DNA from: Halobacillus litoralis
GTDB lineage: Bacteria; Bacillota; Bacilli; Bacillales; Halobacillaceae
Assembly (NCBI RefSeq): GCF_009856445.1
Contig: NZ_WMFA01000003.1
Location: 124,001 to 188,000 of the forward strand
Direction: 5' to 3'
Length of the DNA stretch: 64,000 nucleotides
This document shows, piece by piece, positions 16,871 to 25,725 of this stretch. How positions within the stretch are numbered: position 1 is the first letter of the stretch; every line of letters starts with the position of its first letter. Made by a program: the position numbers and the translations under genes. The notes under the pieces were generated by a model. The model was not told the DNA's origin. It saw nothing but the letters and a program-made list of their open reading frames with translations, and ran no database searches.

Positions 16871-16912
16871 AAAGACTTCCGACTCGTTCGGAAGTCTTTT
16901 TTTTTTTTTTTG
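16871..16912 (+). terminator. Strong terminator of the cold-shock gene
   Basis: AAAGACTTCCGA and TCGGAAGTCTTT form a 12-bp stem with a short loop and a run of about 15 T. Confidence 0.95.
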
Positions 16913-16917
16913 CAAAA

Positions 16918-17043
16918 TACTGATGTAATTGTGAAAGTCACTGATAAAAGCGCAAAACCCACCGATAAATACGCCAAACCAACTGATAAATGACGAAAAC
17001 CTACCGATAAACGGCCAAAAGTCACTGAAAGAATCAGAAATTG
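16918..17043. repeat. 21-bp tandem repeat, about six units, centred on CTGATAAA
   Basis: Units start at 16918, 16939, 16960, 16981, 17002 and 17023. The phrase AC(T/C)GATAAA opens units two to five and CAAAACC or a similar string closes them; the outer units are degenerate. Similar phrases (CTACTAATA, CTGCTAATAAAACC) continue to about 17117. The array fills the gap between two terminators. Confidence 0.85.
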
Positions 17044-17136
17044 ATAATATCTGGTTGGGAATCGCTAAAAAAGGGCAAAAGCTACTAATATTTTGCGCAA
17101 ACCTGCTAATAAAACCTACAGCCCTATAGCTCCAAC

Positions 17137-17172
17137 AAAAAAGCCAGACTCCCATAAGGAGTCTGGCTTTTG
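17137..17172 (-). terminator. Terminator of the ATP-grasp/papain-like operon
   Basis: AAAAGCCAGACTCC and GGAGTCTGGCTTTT form a 14-bp stem around CATAA; on the minus strand T residues follow. It sits five bases after the stop codon. Confidence 0.92.
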
Positions 17173-17176
17173 ACAA

Positions 17177-19138
17177 TTACACCCACGTATAATCTTTGCC
17201 CCAGCTCTCCTGAGCAAGCTGGCGGATGCCATCAACAATGGAATTTTCCACTGCATAGGCATCCCCTTGTTCGTAAGGGTTATAGTGGAAGGCGTATAAC
17301 CGGGAAACAAATTGGTGGAAAGGAAGAGAGCTTTCGCCTTCCATTTCGCCATTCCCGATGACGCTTGGTTCAATGTTCTGCCCCCAGTTCTGGGAACCGT
17401 CATTGTTCGGGTTATAAAAGTAGATTCTTTCCTCGCCGCTCGGGTCTTTCGTTATCCTTGTAATTGATACAGCATGGAGGCCGAGCAGTTTGCCGTGCAC
17501 GTTGGTAATGAAAATGCCGACAGGGTTTGGATAAATCAATTCATAATCATCATTGTATTCTGTATGATGGGTAGCGTAGAAAAGTTTAACGAATCCAGGG
17601 TAATCCAACACGTATCCGGTAATCGGATCGAAGACGGAACTGAAACCTTTCTGGACCCAGTTTCCATAAAACGCCGGGTTAACCCAGCGGTGACCGTCTT
17701 CTCCTCGCAAAGCGACACGCGTCATCATTTCACTATAGATCTTGTCCAAGTGTGGAACGAGGACAAGGGATACAGGATCGAGCTCTTTATCAAGATCTGG
17801 AGCAAGTCCACCTGTTAGCTCTTTGGAATGAATCGGTGTTCCTTCAAACGTAAAGTCAAGGTCGCCGTCACGTGCCGCACGCGGAATGATTTCAAGCAGG
17901 AATCCCGGTGCGTGCTGTGCCCATAAGCTAATGCCACGGGCAGCCTGACAGGTCGGATTGAACCCTTGACCAACGCCGAGGGGTTGACCGAGCACTTGGA
18001 TCGTCCCCGCGACAAGTATACTGTTTGCTGTGACACCTTCACCCGTATTCGTCGTTGAGTATAGTGCATTTCGGACATCCGGGCGGATATCAAGTTCCAC
18101 CAATCGCCTTAGGCCCGGTGCGACAGGGGAGTGTGACAATACCCCACGCTCAAGTAACATGGATAGACCATAAATCGCCTGGCGGGTTCCGGGGAAAATG
18201 GAAGCCCGGATCAACTGGATGACGAGTTCCCGGTGCTCTTCAAGGTTCGCACTGCCTTTACTATTTAGGTTTAGGGCATAGACGAGAAGGGCAGGGTTTC
18301 TTTTGCTCAAAAAACGGATTAAGGTTGCGTGATGAGGGGCGACAAGTCCTGTTTCACGCATGGATTGAGCGAGTGCAACGCTTTCAGAAATAAGGTCGGT
18401 ACGCGTGAGTGTTTTCAACTGGGAACGGTATGCATGGACGTCGTTGAATTGGGCACTCAGTTTAGAAGGACCTTCGATGGCTGCAATGAATTGTTTTAGT
18501 TCAGCCTTCCCGTGTTCATCTGAATCGTGGTCGAGCATTTCCTTAGCCATTCTAATCATGGATAAGATGCGCTTCACCATAATAGGACGTTGCGCTGTGA
18601 GTCGTTTAATTTCATTGATAAGGGTTTGGATCAGAGCGGTTGACGAAAGGTGAGTAGATAAAAATTGGAATAACTTACCCGCTTTTTCATCATTCTCATG
18701 CTTTTCAATCCGGGAACTTTCACTGGCATCCGGGAACAAGAGGTTCAGATTCAGGACCATCACTTCATTCAAAAATTCTTCAGCCATTTCAGGAGGAACA
18801 TTCGGATTGGTCGCTTTTCCTTTAGCTAAAGCGAGCATGCGCATTTCACTTAGAACTTCAATGATCATAGGCAGACCTTTCGCTTTCAGGGAACCTGCGA
18901 CAAGAGGGGGCTGTAGCTTCTCCGCTGCTTCCCAAGGTCCATCCTGAAATACACCCGCTTCTTCCAATCGGCCGGCATGCTGATATAAATTATCAAAGCC
19001 ATCTTCTGCTTCAATCAGCCGGTTCGCTTCCTGATAGACATCTGTCTGGTATTTGGATTTGGCAAAGGATGGAGCTTTATCTAATTGATCTAAAGCATAG
19101 ATGAAACGTTCGACAAGGGCACTCGTCGTTTGAGGCAT
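17177..19138 (-). CDS. 653-aa protein with papain-like Cys/His/Asn signature, unrecognised family
   Basis: Residues 1-370 look all-helical and repeat-like. From about 380 a different domain starts: GVGQGFNPTCQAARGISLW holds Gln391 and Cys397, six residues apart exactly as papain Gln19 and Cys25, at a helix start. Later LLGLHAVSI offers His555 and IYFYNPNNDG offers Asn576 or Asn579, the Cys-His-Asn order of papain-like peptidases and transglutaminases. The fold call is my inference; I do not recognise the family. ATG 19138 follows AAAGGAGAGG. It is downstream of the ATP-grasp gene by 30 bases with the same ribosome-site sequence, so the pair is an operon. No signal peptide. Confidence 0.7.
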   Translation of the reverse strand: MPQTTSALVERFIYALDQLDKAPSFAKSKYQTDVYQEANRLIEAEDGFDNLYQHAGRLEEAGVFQDGPWEAAEKLQPPLVAGSLKAKGLPMIIEVLSEMRMLALAKGKATNPNVPPEMAEEFLNEVMVLNLNLLFPDASESSRIEKHENDEKAGKLFQFLSTHLSSTALIQTLINEIKRLTAQRPIMVKRILSMIRMAKEMLDHDSDEHGKAELKQFIAAIEGPSKLSAQFNDVHAYRSQLKTLTRTDLISESVALAQSMRETGLVAPHHATLIRFLSKRNPALLVYALNLNSKGSANLEEHRELVIQLIRASIFPGTRQAIYGLSMLLERGVLSHSPVAPGLRRLVELDIRPDVRNALYSTTNTGEGVTANSILVAGTIQVLGQPLGVGQGFNPTCQAARGISLWAQHAPGFLLEIIPRAARDGDLDFTFEGTPIHSKELTGGLAPDLDKELDPVSLVLVPHLDKIYSEMMTRVALRGEDGHRWVNPAFYGNWVQKGFSSVFDPITGYVLDYPGFVKLFYATHHTEYNDDYELIYPNPVGIFITNVHGKLLGLHAVSITRITKDPSGEERIYFYNPNNDGSQNWGQNIEPSVIGNGEMEGESSLPFHQFVSRLYAFHYNPYEQGDAYAVENSIVDGIRQLAQESWGKDYTWV

Positions 19139-19168
19139 AAAAACCTCTCCTTTCTCTATCGCATGCGA

Positions 19169-20428
19169 TTATACGTAAAAGTTGTATTGCTCGTATGACT
19201 TCAGCAAATCGGTCATTTCTTCACTGTCACGGCCATAGAAAAAGATCGTTCCATAGTGGTTTCCGAAACCGACACGTTCAGCTACTTTTCCTTGAGGAGG
19301 GGTGAACATATCGTGCTTCTCAAAGTACGGATGGTCTTCAAGTTCTTCAGGAATCTTCAAGTCTTCAACATAATCCACATTCGGGTGAACCATTAGGCAA
19401 CCGGCATAATTTTGGTAATCGTAAGGATCTGGGAAAAATTCACGGATTTCCTCTTCTGTTGTATTCGGATCACTGCAAAGGATTTGAGCTTCATAGGCAC
19501 TGAATCCATAAGCGCGCTCAATCAACTCGAAAATATGACCTCCAGGTACACGGGCCGCTACTTCTCCAAAGTGAAGCGTGCCGTCCTGGGTGATAAAGTA
19601 TTCGGGATGAATGACACCGTATTCGATTTCAAAAGCGTCGACCAGTTGCTGGACAGCACGTTCAATGAGCGGGCGCTTTTCCTCTAAGCTCGGAGAAGCC
19701 GGAACGAAGTTGGAATAGCCAAGCTTCACATACTCCGTAATATTGAGAAAACGAACCTTGCCTTTATGAATGAATGCTTCGCAGGAGAATTCCTGTCCAT
19801 CCAGGTGACTTTCCATCAATAATGGGAAGTCAACATCCTGAATTCGTTCAATATCCTCATTATTATAGATGGCCAGGTGACCGACAGAACCCGCCTTGTC
19901 CAATGGTTTGACGTGGATCGGATCGAGGTGATCTCCTTCAAGTTTCAACAAAGCTTCGTTGACACGCTTCAAGAAACGCTGGACGTCATCTTTATCGCGG
20001 GCCTCTTCAAAAACGCCGACCTTGATGCCGGAAATTTGTGCTTTCCGCTTCATCATTCCTTTATCACGAAGCAATAGGGAACGGTTGAATACACGAGGGT
20101 CTTCACGGAAACGAGCATTGAGTGCGCCCGCCCATTCCACACATTCTTCATATAAAGGAACAGCAAGCTCTACACCCATGTCCTTCAATTGCTTATACAA
20201 ATGATCAGAGCTTTCATTGAGCTTGTTAAAGTCCCATCCTACAAACGGAATGTCGTGCTTTTCTGCATACGTCTCAAATTCTGCAGGTCCGACAACGACG
20301 AATGGACGGTTCATGCGAGCTGCAGCCTCGATGGCCTGCACACTCCAGCCGACTAAAGCCGTGTAATACGGTTTTGTTTGAACCGTCTCATCTACAGTCG
20401 CATTCAATTCAAGTTGATCTAAATCCAT
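19169..20428 (-). CDS. ATP-grasp carboxylate-amine ligase
   Basis: A 419-residue ATP-grasp enzyme of the type that joins a carboxylate to an amine through an acyl phosphate. The N-terminal region (YYTALVGWSVQAIEAAARMN) resembles the pre-ATP-grasp domain. Key places are the ATP-binding Lys in HVKPLDKAGSVG (about 174), the ESHLDGQEFSCEAFI segment (about 206-220), and the metal-binding HFGEVAARVPGG (Glu289). This layout is shared with BacD-like ligases and PurD/CarB relatives. ATG 20428 follows AAAGGAGAGG; a longer frame to 20509 lacks one. The substrate is unknown. It is the first gene of the operon with the papain-like protein. Confidence 0.85.
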   Translation of the reverse strand: MDLDQLELNATVDETVQTKPYYTALVGWSVQAIEAAARMNRPFVVVGPAEFETYAEKHDIPFVGWDFNKLNESSDHLYKQLKDMGVELAVPLYEECVEWAGALNARFREDPRVFNRSLLLRDKGMMKRKAQISGIKVGVFEEARDKDDVQRFLKRVNEALLKLEGDHLDPIHVKPLDKAGSVGHLAIYNNEDIERIQDVDFPLLMESHLDGQEFSCEAFIHKGKVRFLNITEYVKLGYSNFVPASPSLEEKRPLIERAVQQLVDAFEIEYGVIHPEYFITQDGTLHFGEVAARVPGGHIFELIERAYGFSAYEAQILCSDPNTTEEEIREFFPDPYDYQNYAGCLMVHPNVDYVEDLKIPEELEDHPYFEKHDMFTPPQGKVAERVGFGNHYGTIFFYGRDSEEMTDLLKSYEQYNFYV

Positions 20429-20594
20429 TACGAACCTCTCCTTTGTCAGTGAAAATATAAGTATAGGAAACTTTGACACTGTTACTCTTAAAGTATCAGA
20501 ATAGGCCAAAAACTGTAAGCTTTATCCGCGTATTCGACAAAACTAGTGTTCCTTCTACAATGATTACAAGGGGAGAAGTCATAGAAAGTCCCAA

Positions 20595-20617
20595 CCTGGG
20601 GAAGTCGATTTCCCAGG
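20595..20617. other. Isolated hairpin in the gap between ATP-grasp and ykvA
   Basis: CCTGGGGAA and TTTCCCAGG pair (one G-T) around five bases. No T run follows, so it is not a standard terminator. It could belong to the ykvA leader. Confidence 0.5.
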
Positions 20618-20699
20618 AAATAAAGCGAATCATCGTTCAAGAAGTTTAGATAAAGGGATTTACGTAAAAAGTATAGTACTGAAAAAAAGGAAGGTGCCT

Positions 20700-21137
20700 A
20701 TGACAAAACAAAAGACCTATCAGGATCGTTTGAAGAACCTTGATCCACGTAAAGCGGTGGAGCGGGGACGAGCCTATTTCTCTGAGAAAGAATATGGGGA
20801 AAAGCTTCGTACGTACAGCAGTCGAATCGGGACTAAAATCGTCTATTACAGCCTGCTTCTGTATTATGCCTTCAAAAGCCCTGATACACCCAAGAAAGCC
20901 AAGCTGACGATCGCAGGCGCATTAGGGTATTTAATCTTACCCGTTGATGTCATTCCGGACTTCATTCCGGTCGTTGGTTTTACGGATGATAGTGCCGTCA
21001 TCATCTATGCTGTCTATCAAGTAATTTCCCATATAGATGATCAGGTGAGGGAACAGGCGAAAACAAGACTCTTAAAAATCTTTAACGGTCAAGTGGACGT
21101 TGATGACTTGGAAGACCCCGTACAGAAAAAAGAGTAA
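20700..21137 (+). CDS. ykvA: YkvA family protein (DUF1232)
   Basis: A 145-residue protein with the DUF1232 core YLILPVDVIPDFIPVVGFTDD, two hydrophobic helices that probably insert in the membrane, preceded by a basic, hydrophilic N-terminus. The function is unknown. ATG 20700 has AAGGAAGGTG at good spacing; a GTG at 20694 overlaps that site. A terminator follows, so it is transcribed alone. Confidence 0.88.
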   Translation: MTKQKTYQDRLKNLDPRKAVERGRAYFSEKEYGEKLRTYSSRIGTKIVYYSLLLYYAFKSPDTPKKAKLTIAGALGYLILPVDVIPDFIPVVGFTDDSAVIIYAVYQVISHIDDQVREQAKTRLLKIFNGQVDVDDLEDPVQKKE

Positions 21138-21176
21138 GCAAGGAGACCATTTCCAGGTTTCCTTGCTTTTTTCATG
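21138..21176 (+). terminator. Terminator of ykvA
   Basis: GCAAGGAGACC and GGTTTCCTTGC pair with one mismatch, followed by six T. Confidence 0.85.
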
Positions 21177-21225
21177 TTTCACAATCATGTATAATAAGCG
21201 TGTTTTGTAAAAGGGAGAAGATACA

Positions 21226-23421
21226 ATGACAGCTACATTCCAACACTTGAAAACGAATGGAGATTTTTTCAAGTATTTAAATAAAAAGAATCAATATAAA
21301 CAGCCTGTCCGGGAGTGTATGCTGCGGACGATGGCAAAACTTCAAGATACAACTACGACCGAGCACCGACCCGGCATGCTTCTTGGGAAAATCCAATCCG
21401 GGAAGACACGTACGTTTATCGGTTTGATGGGACTCGCGTATGATCATGGTTTTGATCTCGTTATCCTTTTGACGAAAGGGACGAATGCGCTTGTTAAACA
21501 GACGTATGCCCGTCTGCACGAAGAGTTCGAAGGGGCAATCGAACACGATGCCCTGCAGGTTTTTGATATTATGAACATGCCTGATAATCTACGAAAATAT
21601 GAATTATCACAAAAGCTGGCTCTTATCGTCAAAAAGGAAACTCATAATCTCGATCGGCTGCAGCAGGCGGTGATGGAAAAATATCCATCCCTGCAGAATA
21701 AACGCGTGCTTTTCATCGATGACGAAGCAGACTTTGCAAGTGTCGCTTACGAATACAAGCGGGAGCAGAATATCAAACAAATGCGCGTGATTGCATCAAA
21801 AATTAATAAGCTTAGAAAAGCACTGAACCGCCCAGCGTTTTTACAAGTCACTGCGACTCCTTATTCCCTTTATTTGCAGCCGGAAGAAATGAAAGTCCAT
21901 GAAGGGAAGGTGTTCGAACCGATCCGCCCGGCGTTCACAGAACTTGTGCCTGTACATGATCGCTATATCGGTGGGAATGTTTATTTTGACAAAAGTGAGA
22001 AGGACGGTCACCTTGCTTCCTACCTTTACCATGAAGTCGAGGAAAAAGAGTTGGAGGTCATGAAAAAGATGGATGGCCGTCGTGTGAAGATGGATCGTTT
22101 GCTGAGTCAGAAAAATATTGCAAACATTCGGAGGGCGGTTGTGAACTTCATTGTAGGCACGAGCATCCGTCGTTTTCAGCAACGGATGAAAGGCCGAAGA
22201 CAACAAAAGTATTCTTTTATCATTCACACAGAGCGCGGGAAAAATGCACATGCCTGGCAGGCTGAACTGATCCAGGGTTTTGAAACATTGCTTATCGAAG
22301 GCGCCCGGTCGGAATCGGAAGAGTTTCAAAGGCTTGTTCGTGAGTCTTATGACGACCTTATCCGTTCAGTGAATACTTTGAAAAAGACTCCGGCTCCTAC
22401 TTTTGACGATGTGTACGAAGAAGTCCGGCATTCTTTGGATGAAGAATATTTGGTTAGCAGTGTGGTCAACTCGGAAAAAGATGTGACCGAACTGCTCGAT
22501 CATAAGGGAGAGTTGAAGCTTAGAGCCCCCATGAATATTTTCATCGGCGGGCAAATCCTTGACCGTGGAGTGACGATTCACAACCTCATCGGCTTTTTCT
22601 ATGGAAGAAACCCGAAATCTTTTCAACAGGATACGGTCTTGCAGCACTCCCGAATGTATGGAGCAAGACCAGCCGCAGACCTTGCCGTCACTCGTTTTTA
22701 CACGACACAAAAGATTTACGCCGTCATGAAACGAATCCACGAGTTCGACAGGGAACTGAGGAACGCTTTCGAACGCGGCGGCCATCATAAAGGTGTTGTT
22801 TTCATTCAAAGAGATCTCAAAGACACGATCATGCCATGCAATCCTAATAAAATTTTATTATCCAGCCTCACGATGATTAAACCACACAAGCGTATACTGC
22901 CTGTCGGTTTCCAAACGGGATATAAAACGCATATCGAAAAAACGGTACGCAAGATCGATCAGCTAGTCGAAAACGCTAAGAATAATGCTCGTGCCACTAA
23001 AGATGGGGCGTATCTTATACCGGTAACGAGGGCGAAGGAGATCCTTCGTCTGATTCATGAGACGCTGGAAATGGAAAACGGTCATGAGTTTCATTTAGAA
23101 GAGTATGAAGGAATCCTCGATTACTTGGGTTCTGATGCGCAGGATGAGGCTTTCGTCTGGCTGCTTACAAGAGCGAACAGGCACATTCGCCGTTTCAAAC
23201 AGGATGGAAAGTTCGAAAACTCCCCTGATACACCGGGGAAAGGGACAGGGGAACTCACTGTGGCAAGGAAGGTCGCTCAACAACACCCGGCTTTCCTTAT
23301 GCTTCGTCAGGAAGGAAAGAAAGAACATGGTTGGCGCGGGACACCATTCTGGTGGCCTGTCCTCGTTGCCCAGGCCGAGACAGCTCCAACTGTGTATGCG
23401 AATAAGACTATCCAGAACTAG
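21226..23421 (+). CDS. Z1-domain SF2 helicase-like protein
   Basis: A 731-residue protein with helicase motif I GKIQSGKT (54-61), motif II DDEAD (165-169), motif III TATP (209-212), the Z1 hallmark GGQILDRGVTIHNL (441-454) and motif VI QHSRMYGARP (473-482). Z1 proteins (PF10593) were described beside MutL/MORC ATPases, DUF4420 and Vsr-type nucleases in restriction-like defence loci. None of those partners is nearby; neighbours are ykvA and a small hypothetical gene. The ribosome site AAAGGGAG precedes ATG 21226, and a TATAAT at 21190-21195 may be its -10. A DNA-related or antiphage role is inferred. The domain call is firm. Confidence 0.85.
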   Translation: MTATFQHLKTNGDFFKYLNKKNQYKQPVRECMLRTMAKLQDTTTTEHRPGMLLGKIQSGKTRTFIGLMGLAYDHGFDLVILLTKGTNALVKQTYARLHEEFEGAIEHDALQVFDIMNMPDNLRKYELSQKLALIVKKETHNLDRLQQAVMEKYPSLQNKRVLFIDDEADFASVAYEYKREQNIKQMRVIASKINKLRKALNRPAFLQVTATPYSLYLQPEEMKVHEGKVFEPIRPAFTELVPVHDRYIGGNVYFDKSEKDGHLASYLYHEVEEKELEVMKKMDGRRVKMDRLLSQKNIANIRRAVVNFIVGTSIRRFQQRMKGRRQQKYSFIIHTERGKNAHAWQAELIQGFETLLIEGARSESEEFQRLVRESYDDLIRSVNTLKKTPAPTFDDVYEEVRHSLDEEYLVSSVVNSEKDVTELLDHKGELKLRAPMNIFIGGQILDRGVTIHNLIGFFYGRNPKSFQQDTVLQHSRMYGARPAADLAVTRFYTTQKIYAVMKRIHEFDRELRNAFERGGHHKGVVFIQRDLKDTIMPCNPNKILLSSLTMIKPHKRILPVGFQTGYKTHIEKTVRKIDQLVENAKNNARATKDGAYLIPVTRAKEILRLIHETLEMENGHEFHLEEYEGILDYLGSDAQDEAFVWLLTRANRHIRRFKQDGKFENSPDTPGKGTGELTVARKVAQQHPAFLMLRQEGKKEHGWRGTPFWWPVLVAQAETAPTVYANKTIQN

Positions 23422-23470
23422 TAGAAAAGCCTGTACCCGAGAGACAAAAGGTACAGGCTTTTCTACATAT
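23422..23470 (+). terminator. Terminator of the Z1 gene
   Basis: TAGAAAAGCCTGTACC and GGTACAGGCTTTTCTA form a perfect 16-bp stem (23422-23437, 23450-23465). The T run is inside the 3' arm. Confidence 0.85.
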
Positions 23471-23521
23471 TGAACGGAGTCTTCCAAAATAGTGCTTTGG
23501 TTGACTTTTTGATTTTAGTGT

Positions 23522-23552
23522 AGAAAAAAAGACCCAGTGAAAGGGTCTCTTT
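23522..23552 (-). terminator. Terminator of the 85-aa minus-strand gene
   Basis: On the minus strand, AGACCC and GGGTCT pair and seven T follow. It lies ten bases after the stop codon. Confidence 0.8.
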
Positions 23553-23560
23553 TATATTTC

Positions 23561-23818
23561 TTATTTTTCAATGGGTTCATCAAATAAATCCGTGAACTTG
23601 GCGACGTTCTCGTAACTGAATTCGAACGCCATACGGACCTCACCAAATCCAGGTTGATAGAAATACCCCTGAACTTCATAACTGCCCGGGTTTTCTCTGA
23701 CTTTTGTGAGATGGAAGTATCTTTGGATGAACTGGGCCATTTCCTCCAGTTTCTTATTCCGTACCTTGATCCATTGGTCTCTTAATTCTTCTGTTGGAAA
23801 GTCAGATTCTTTTAACAT
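23561..23818 (-). CDS. 85-residue hypothetical protein
   Basis: A small soluble protein, with a clear ribosome site (AGAGGAGTGAGCAA) and its own terminator. The N-terminal half is helical and charged (EELRDQWIKVRNKKLEEMAQ), and the second half looks like strands with aromatic residues (YEVQGYFYQPGFGEVRMAFE). I do not recognise the family. It converges on the Z1 gene but is transcribed separately, so no functional link can be claimed. Confidence 0.75.
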   Translation of the reverse strand: MLKESDFPTEELRDQWIKVRNKKLEEMAQFIQRYFHLTKVRENPGSYEVQGYFYQPGFGEVRMAFEFSYENVAKFTDLFDEPIEK

Positions 23819-24018
23819 TTGCTCACTCCTCTAAGGAAATCAAAGCTATGAAACTGTTTGTTACCATTATACTATAAAAGCTCACAGTGATTTTCAACTA
23901 CTATCCGAAAATTATGACACTCTCTCCCTAAACCTTAAAAGCTTATGAGCATGTGTACTAGATTATTAGTCGTTTTTGAGAAAGTGTCATTTTTAAAGGA
24001 TGTTTTTTGAAAATACAC

Positions 24019-24049
24019 TTTACCTTTACGTAACGTTACCCTTTATAGT
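24019..24049 (+). promoter_or_regulatory. MerR-type promoter with 19-bp spacer and central palindrome
   Basis: TTTACC (24019-24024) and TATAGT (24044-24049) are separated by 19 bases, the long spacing typical of MerR-activated promoters. The perfect palindrome GTAACGTTAC (24030-24039) lies inside the spacer. The adjacent MerR protein probably binds here and activates its own operon. Confidence 0.7.
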
Positions 24050-24074
24050 GGGGTTTGAAAAGGGGGATTCCTAC

Positions 24075-25118
24075 ATGAAAATTGCCGAAGCGGCAAAAAA
24101 GTTAGAAACAACGCCAAGAACGATTCGTTTTTATGAAGAGAAAGGATTGATTGCACCGAAAAAAGCGAGCAATGGATACCGGATCTACGCAGAAGAAGAG
24201 GTCAGGGATTTGCGAACCATCCTTGCTTTGAGAGAGGTTGGCTTATCTACGAAAGAAATTAAGAAGGCATTGGAACAGAATGACGATTTTACGGAATACC
24301 TACATACCCAGCGTTCAATGCTTAATGAGGAAATGCTTCAAATCAGAGACATGATGGCAACGGTAGACCGTATGATTGAGGTGAGTGGGAAGGCAGGAAA
24401 GGAGGAACAGATGATGGATATGGCACGAGAGTTAAAGGGATTGAAAGAGAAACGGACCCACTGGCACGATCGGTGGAATTTTGATCACCAAGCGAGAGAT
24501 TACGATGACAACATTAAAACCACGGGGTATCGTTTCAACGTTCATCAGGATTATGAAGAGGCTCTGGAAAAGGTACATACATGGGTGGATGCATCACACG
24601 AAGAAAGAGGGGTAGATATTGGGGCAGGTACCGGTAACTTGACACGGCTATTTTTGCAGCAGGGTATTTCTATGGCTGTCGTGGATCAGTCAAAAGAGAT
24701 GCTGAAGGTGTGTGGAGAGAAACATCCCGGGGTGGAGACACGTCTTGGTCACTTTCTTTCTCTTCCATTGAATGATCAAGAGGTGGACTTCGTCGTTTCG
24801 AGCTACGCACTTCATCATTTACCGGATGAGGATAAGGAGCTTGCGCTTCAAGAGATTGACCGGGTCCTGAGTGACTATGGGCGGGTAGTGATCGCCGATT
24901 TAATGTTCAAAGATGAATCAAATAGAAAAAGCACCCTGGAAAGCTATCAGGAAGAAGGGAACGACGAAGCGGTAGAAGCGATTGAAGATGAGTACTATGC
25001 TGATCGTTCACGTTTGATCAGGTGGTGGGAAGAGCATGGATATGAAGTGAAGGTTCATCAGTTCCATCCCATTCTCCACTTGCTCTATGCTCAAAAGATG
25101 GAAAGGGGAGTGAGTTAA
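24075..25118 (+). CDS. MerR regulator fused to a SAM-dependent methyltransferase
   Basis: A 347-residue fusion. Residues 1-70 are a MerR winged helix (TTPRTIRFYEEKGLIAPKK, SNGYRIY), residues 75-125 a coiled-coil dimerisation helix, and residues about 135-345 a class I methyltransferase with motif I GVDIGAGTGNL (179-189), the acidic VVDQSKEML and the motif IV region SSYALHHLPDED. ATG 24075 follows AGGGGG; a longer frame from 24000 runs through the promoter. In classic MerR proteins the C-terminal part senses a ligand; here it may bind SAM or methylate a toxic compound and couple that to DNA distortion. The gene overlaps the Nudix gene by one base. Confidence 0.9.
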   Translation: MKIAEAAKKLETTPRTIRFYEEKGLIAPKKASNGYRIYAEEEVRDLRTILALREVGLSTKEIKKALEQNDDFTEYLHTQRSMLNEEMLQIRDMMATVDRMIEVSGKAGKEEQMMDMARELKGLKEKRTHWHDRWNFDHQARDYDDNIKTTGYRFNVHQDYEEALEKVHTWVDASHEERGVDIGAGTGNLTRLFLQQGISMAVVDQSKEMLKVCGEKHPGVETRLGHFLSLPLNDQEVDFVVSSYALHHLPDEDKELALQEIDRVLSDYGRVVIADLMFKDESNRKSTLESYQEEGNDEAVEAIEDEYYADRSRLIRWWEEHGYEVKVHQFHPILHLLYAQKMERGVS

Positions 25119-25588
25119 TGAATGACTATATTCAGACGATGCGCCAAATGATCGGTCAAGAAACATTGCTGACTGTTGGCTGTGGGGCAATCATTGAAGA
25201 TGTCCATGGTCGTATTCTGCTGCAAAAACGTTCGGATCATGGATTGTGGGGAATTCCAGGTGGACTGCTTGAGATCGGGGAGACTTTCGAGGCGTCAGTC
25301 AAAAGGGAAGTGAAGGAAGAAACGGGCTTCGATTTGGAAGAGTTGGAACTGTACGGCATCTATTCTGGTGAAAATGGTTTTGCTACTTATGAGAATGGTG
25401 ACAAAGTATTTAGTGTGCAAATTGTTTTTAGAAGTACGTGCTATGTGGGAACGCTATCGCTTAACTCCGAAAGTAAGAGGCAAGAATTTTTCTATGCTGA
25501 AGAAATCCAGGAAGATCTTTTAAATCCTCATCAGGCACCCTTTATACGTGATTGGATAAAAGGGAGAAGCGTCCCGGTAATCCGCTGA
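25118..25588 (+). CDS. Nudix hydrolase
   Basis: A 156-residue protein with an intact Nudix box GGLLEIGETFEAS...REVKEETGF (GX5EX7REUXEEXGU), which binds Mg and cleaves nucleoside diphosphates linked to another group. The substrate is not predictable. The start ATG 25118 shares its A with the TAA stop of the MerR-methyltransferase gene (TAATG), so translation is coupled and the two proteins probably act on one stress or metabolite. Confidence 0.92.
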   Translation: MNDYIQTMRQMIGQETLLTVGCGAIIEDVHGRILLQKRSDHGLWGIPGGLLEIGETFEASVKREVKEETGFDLEELELYGIYSGENGFATYENGDKVFSVQIVFRSTCYVGTLSLNSESKRQEFFYAEEIQEDLLNPHQAPFIRDWIKGRSVPVIR

Positions 25589-25725
25589 TGAATTCCCTTT
25601 CATTCTTTCCACAAATTTTCCACATTTGTAAGAAAGACAAAATATTCCTTGAAAAAGCCTTGGCATGACAGGGTTTTGAAGTGGTTGAGTGCAGCCGGGT
25701 AGTGGGGAACGGAGATATGGGTGTG

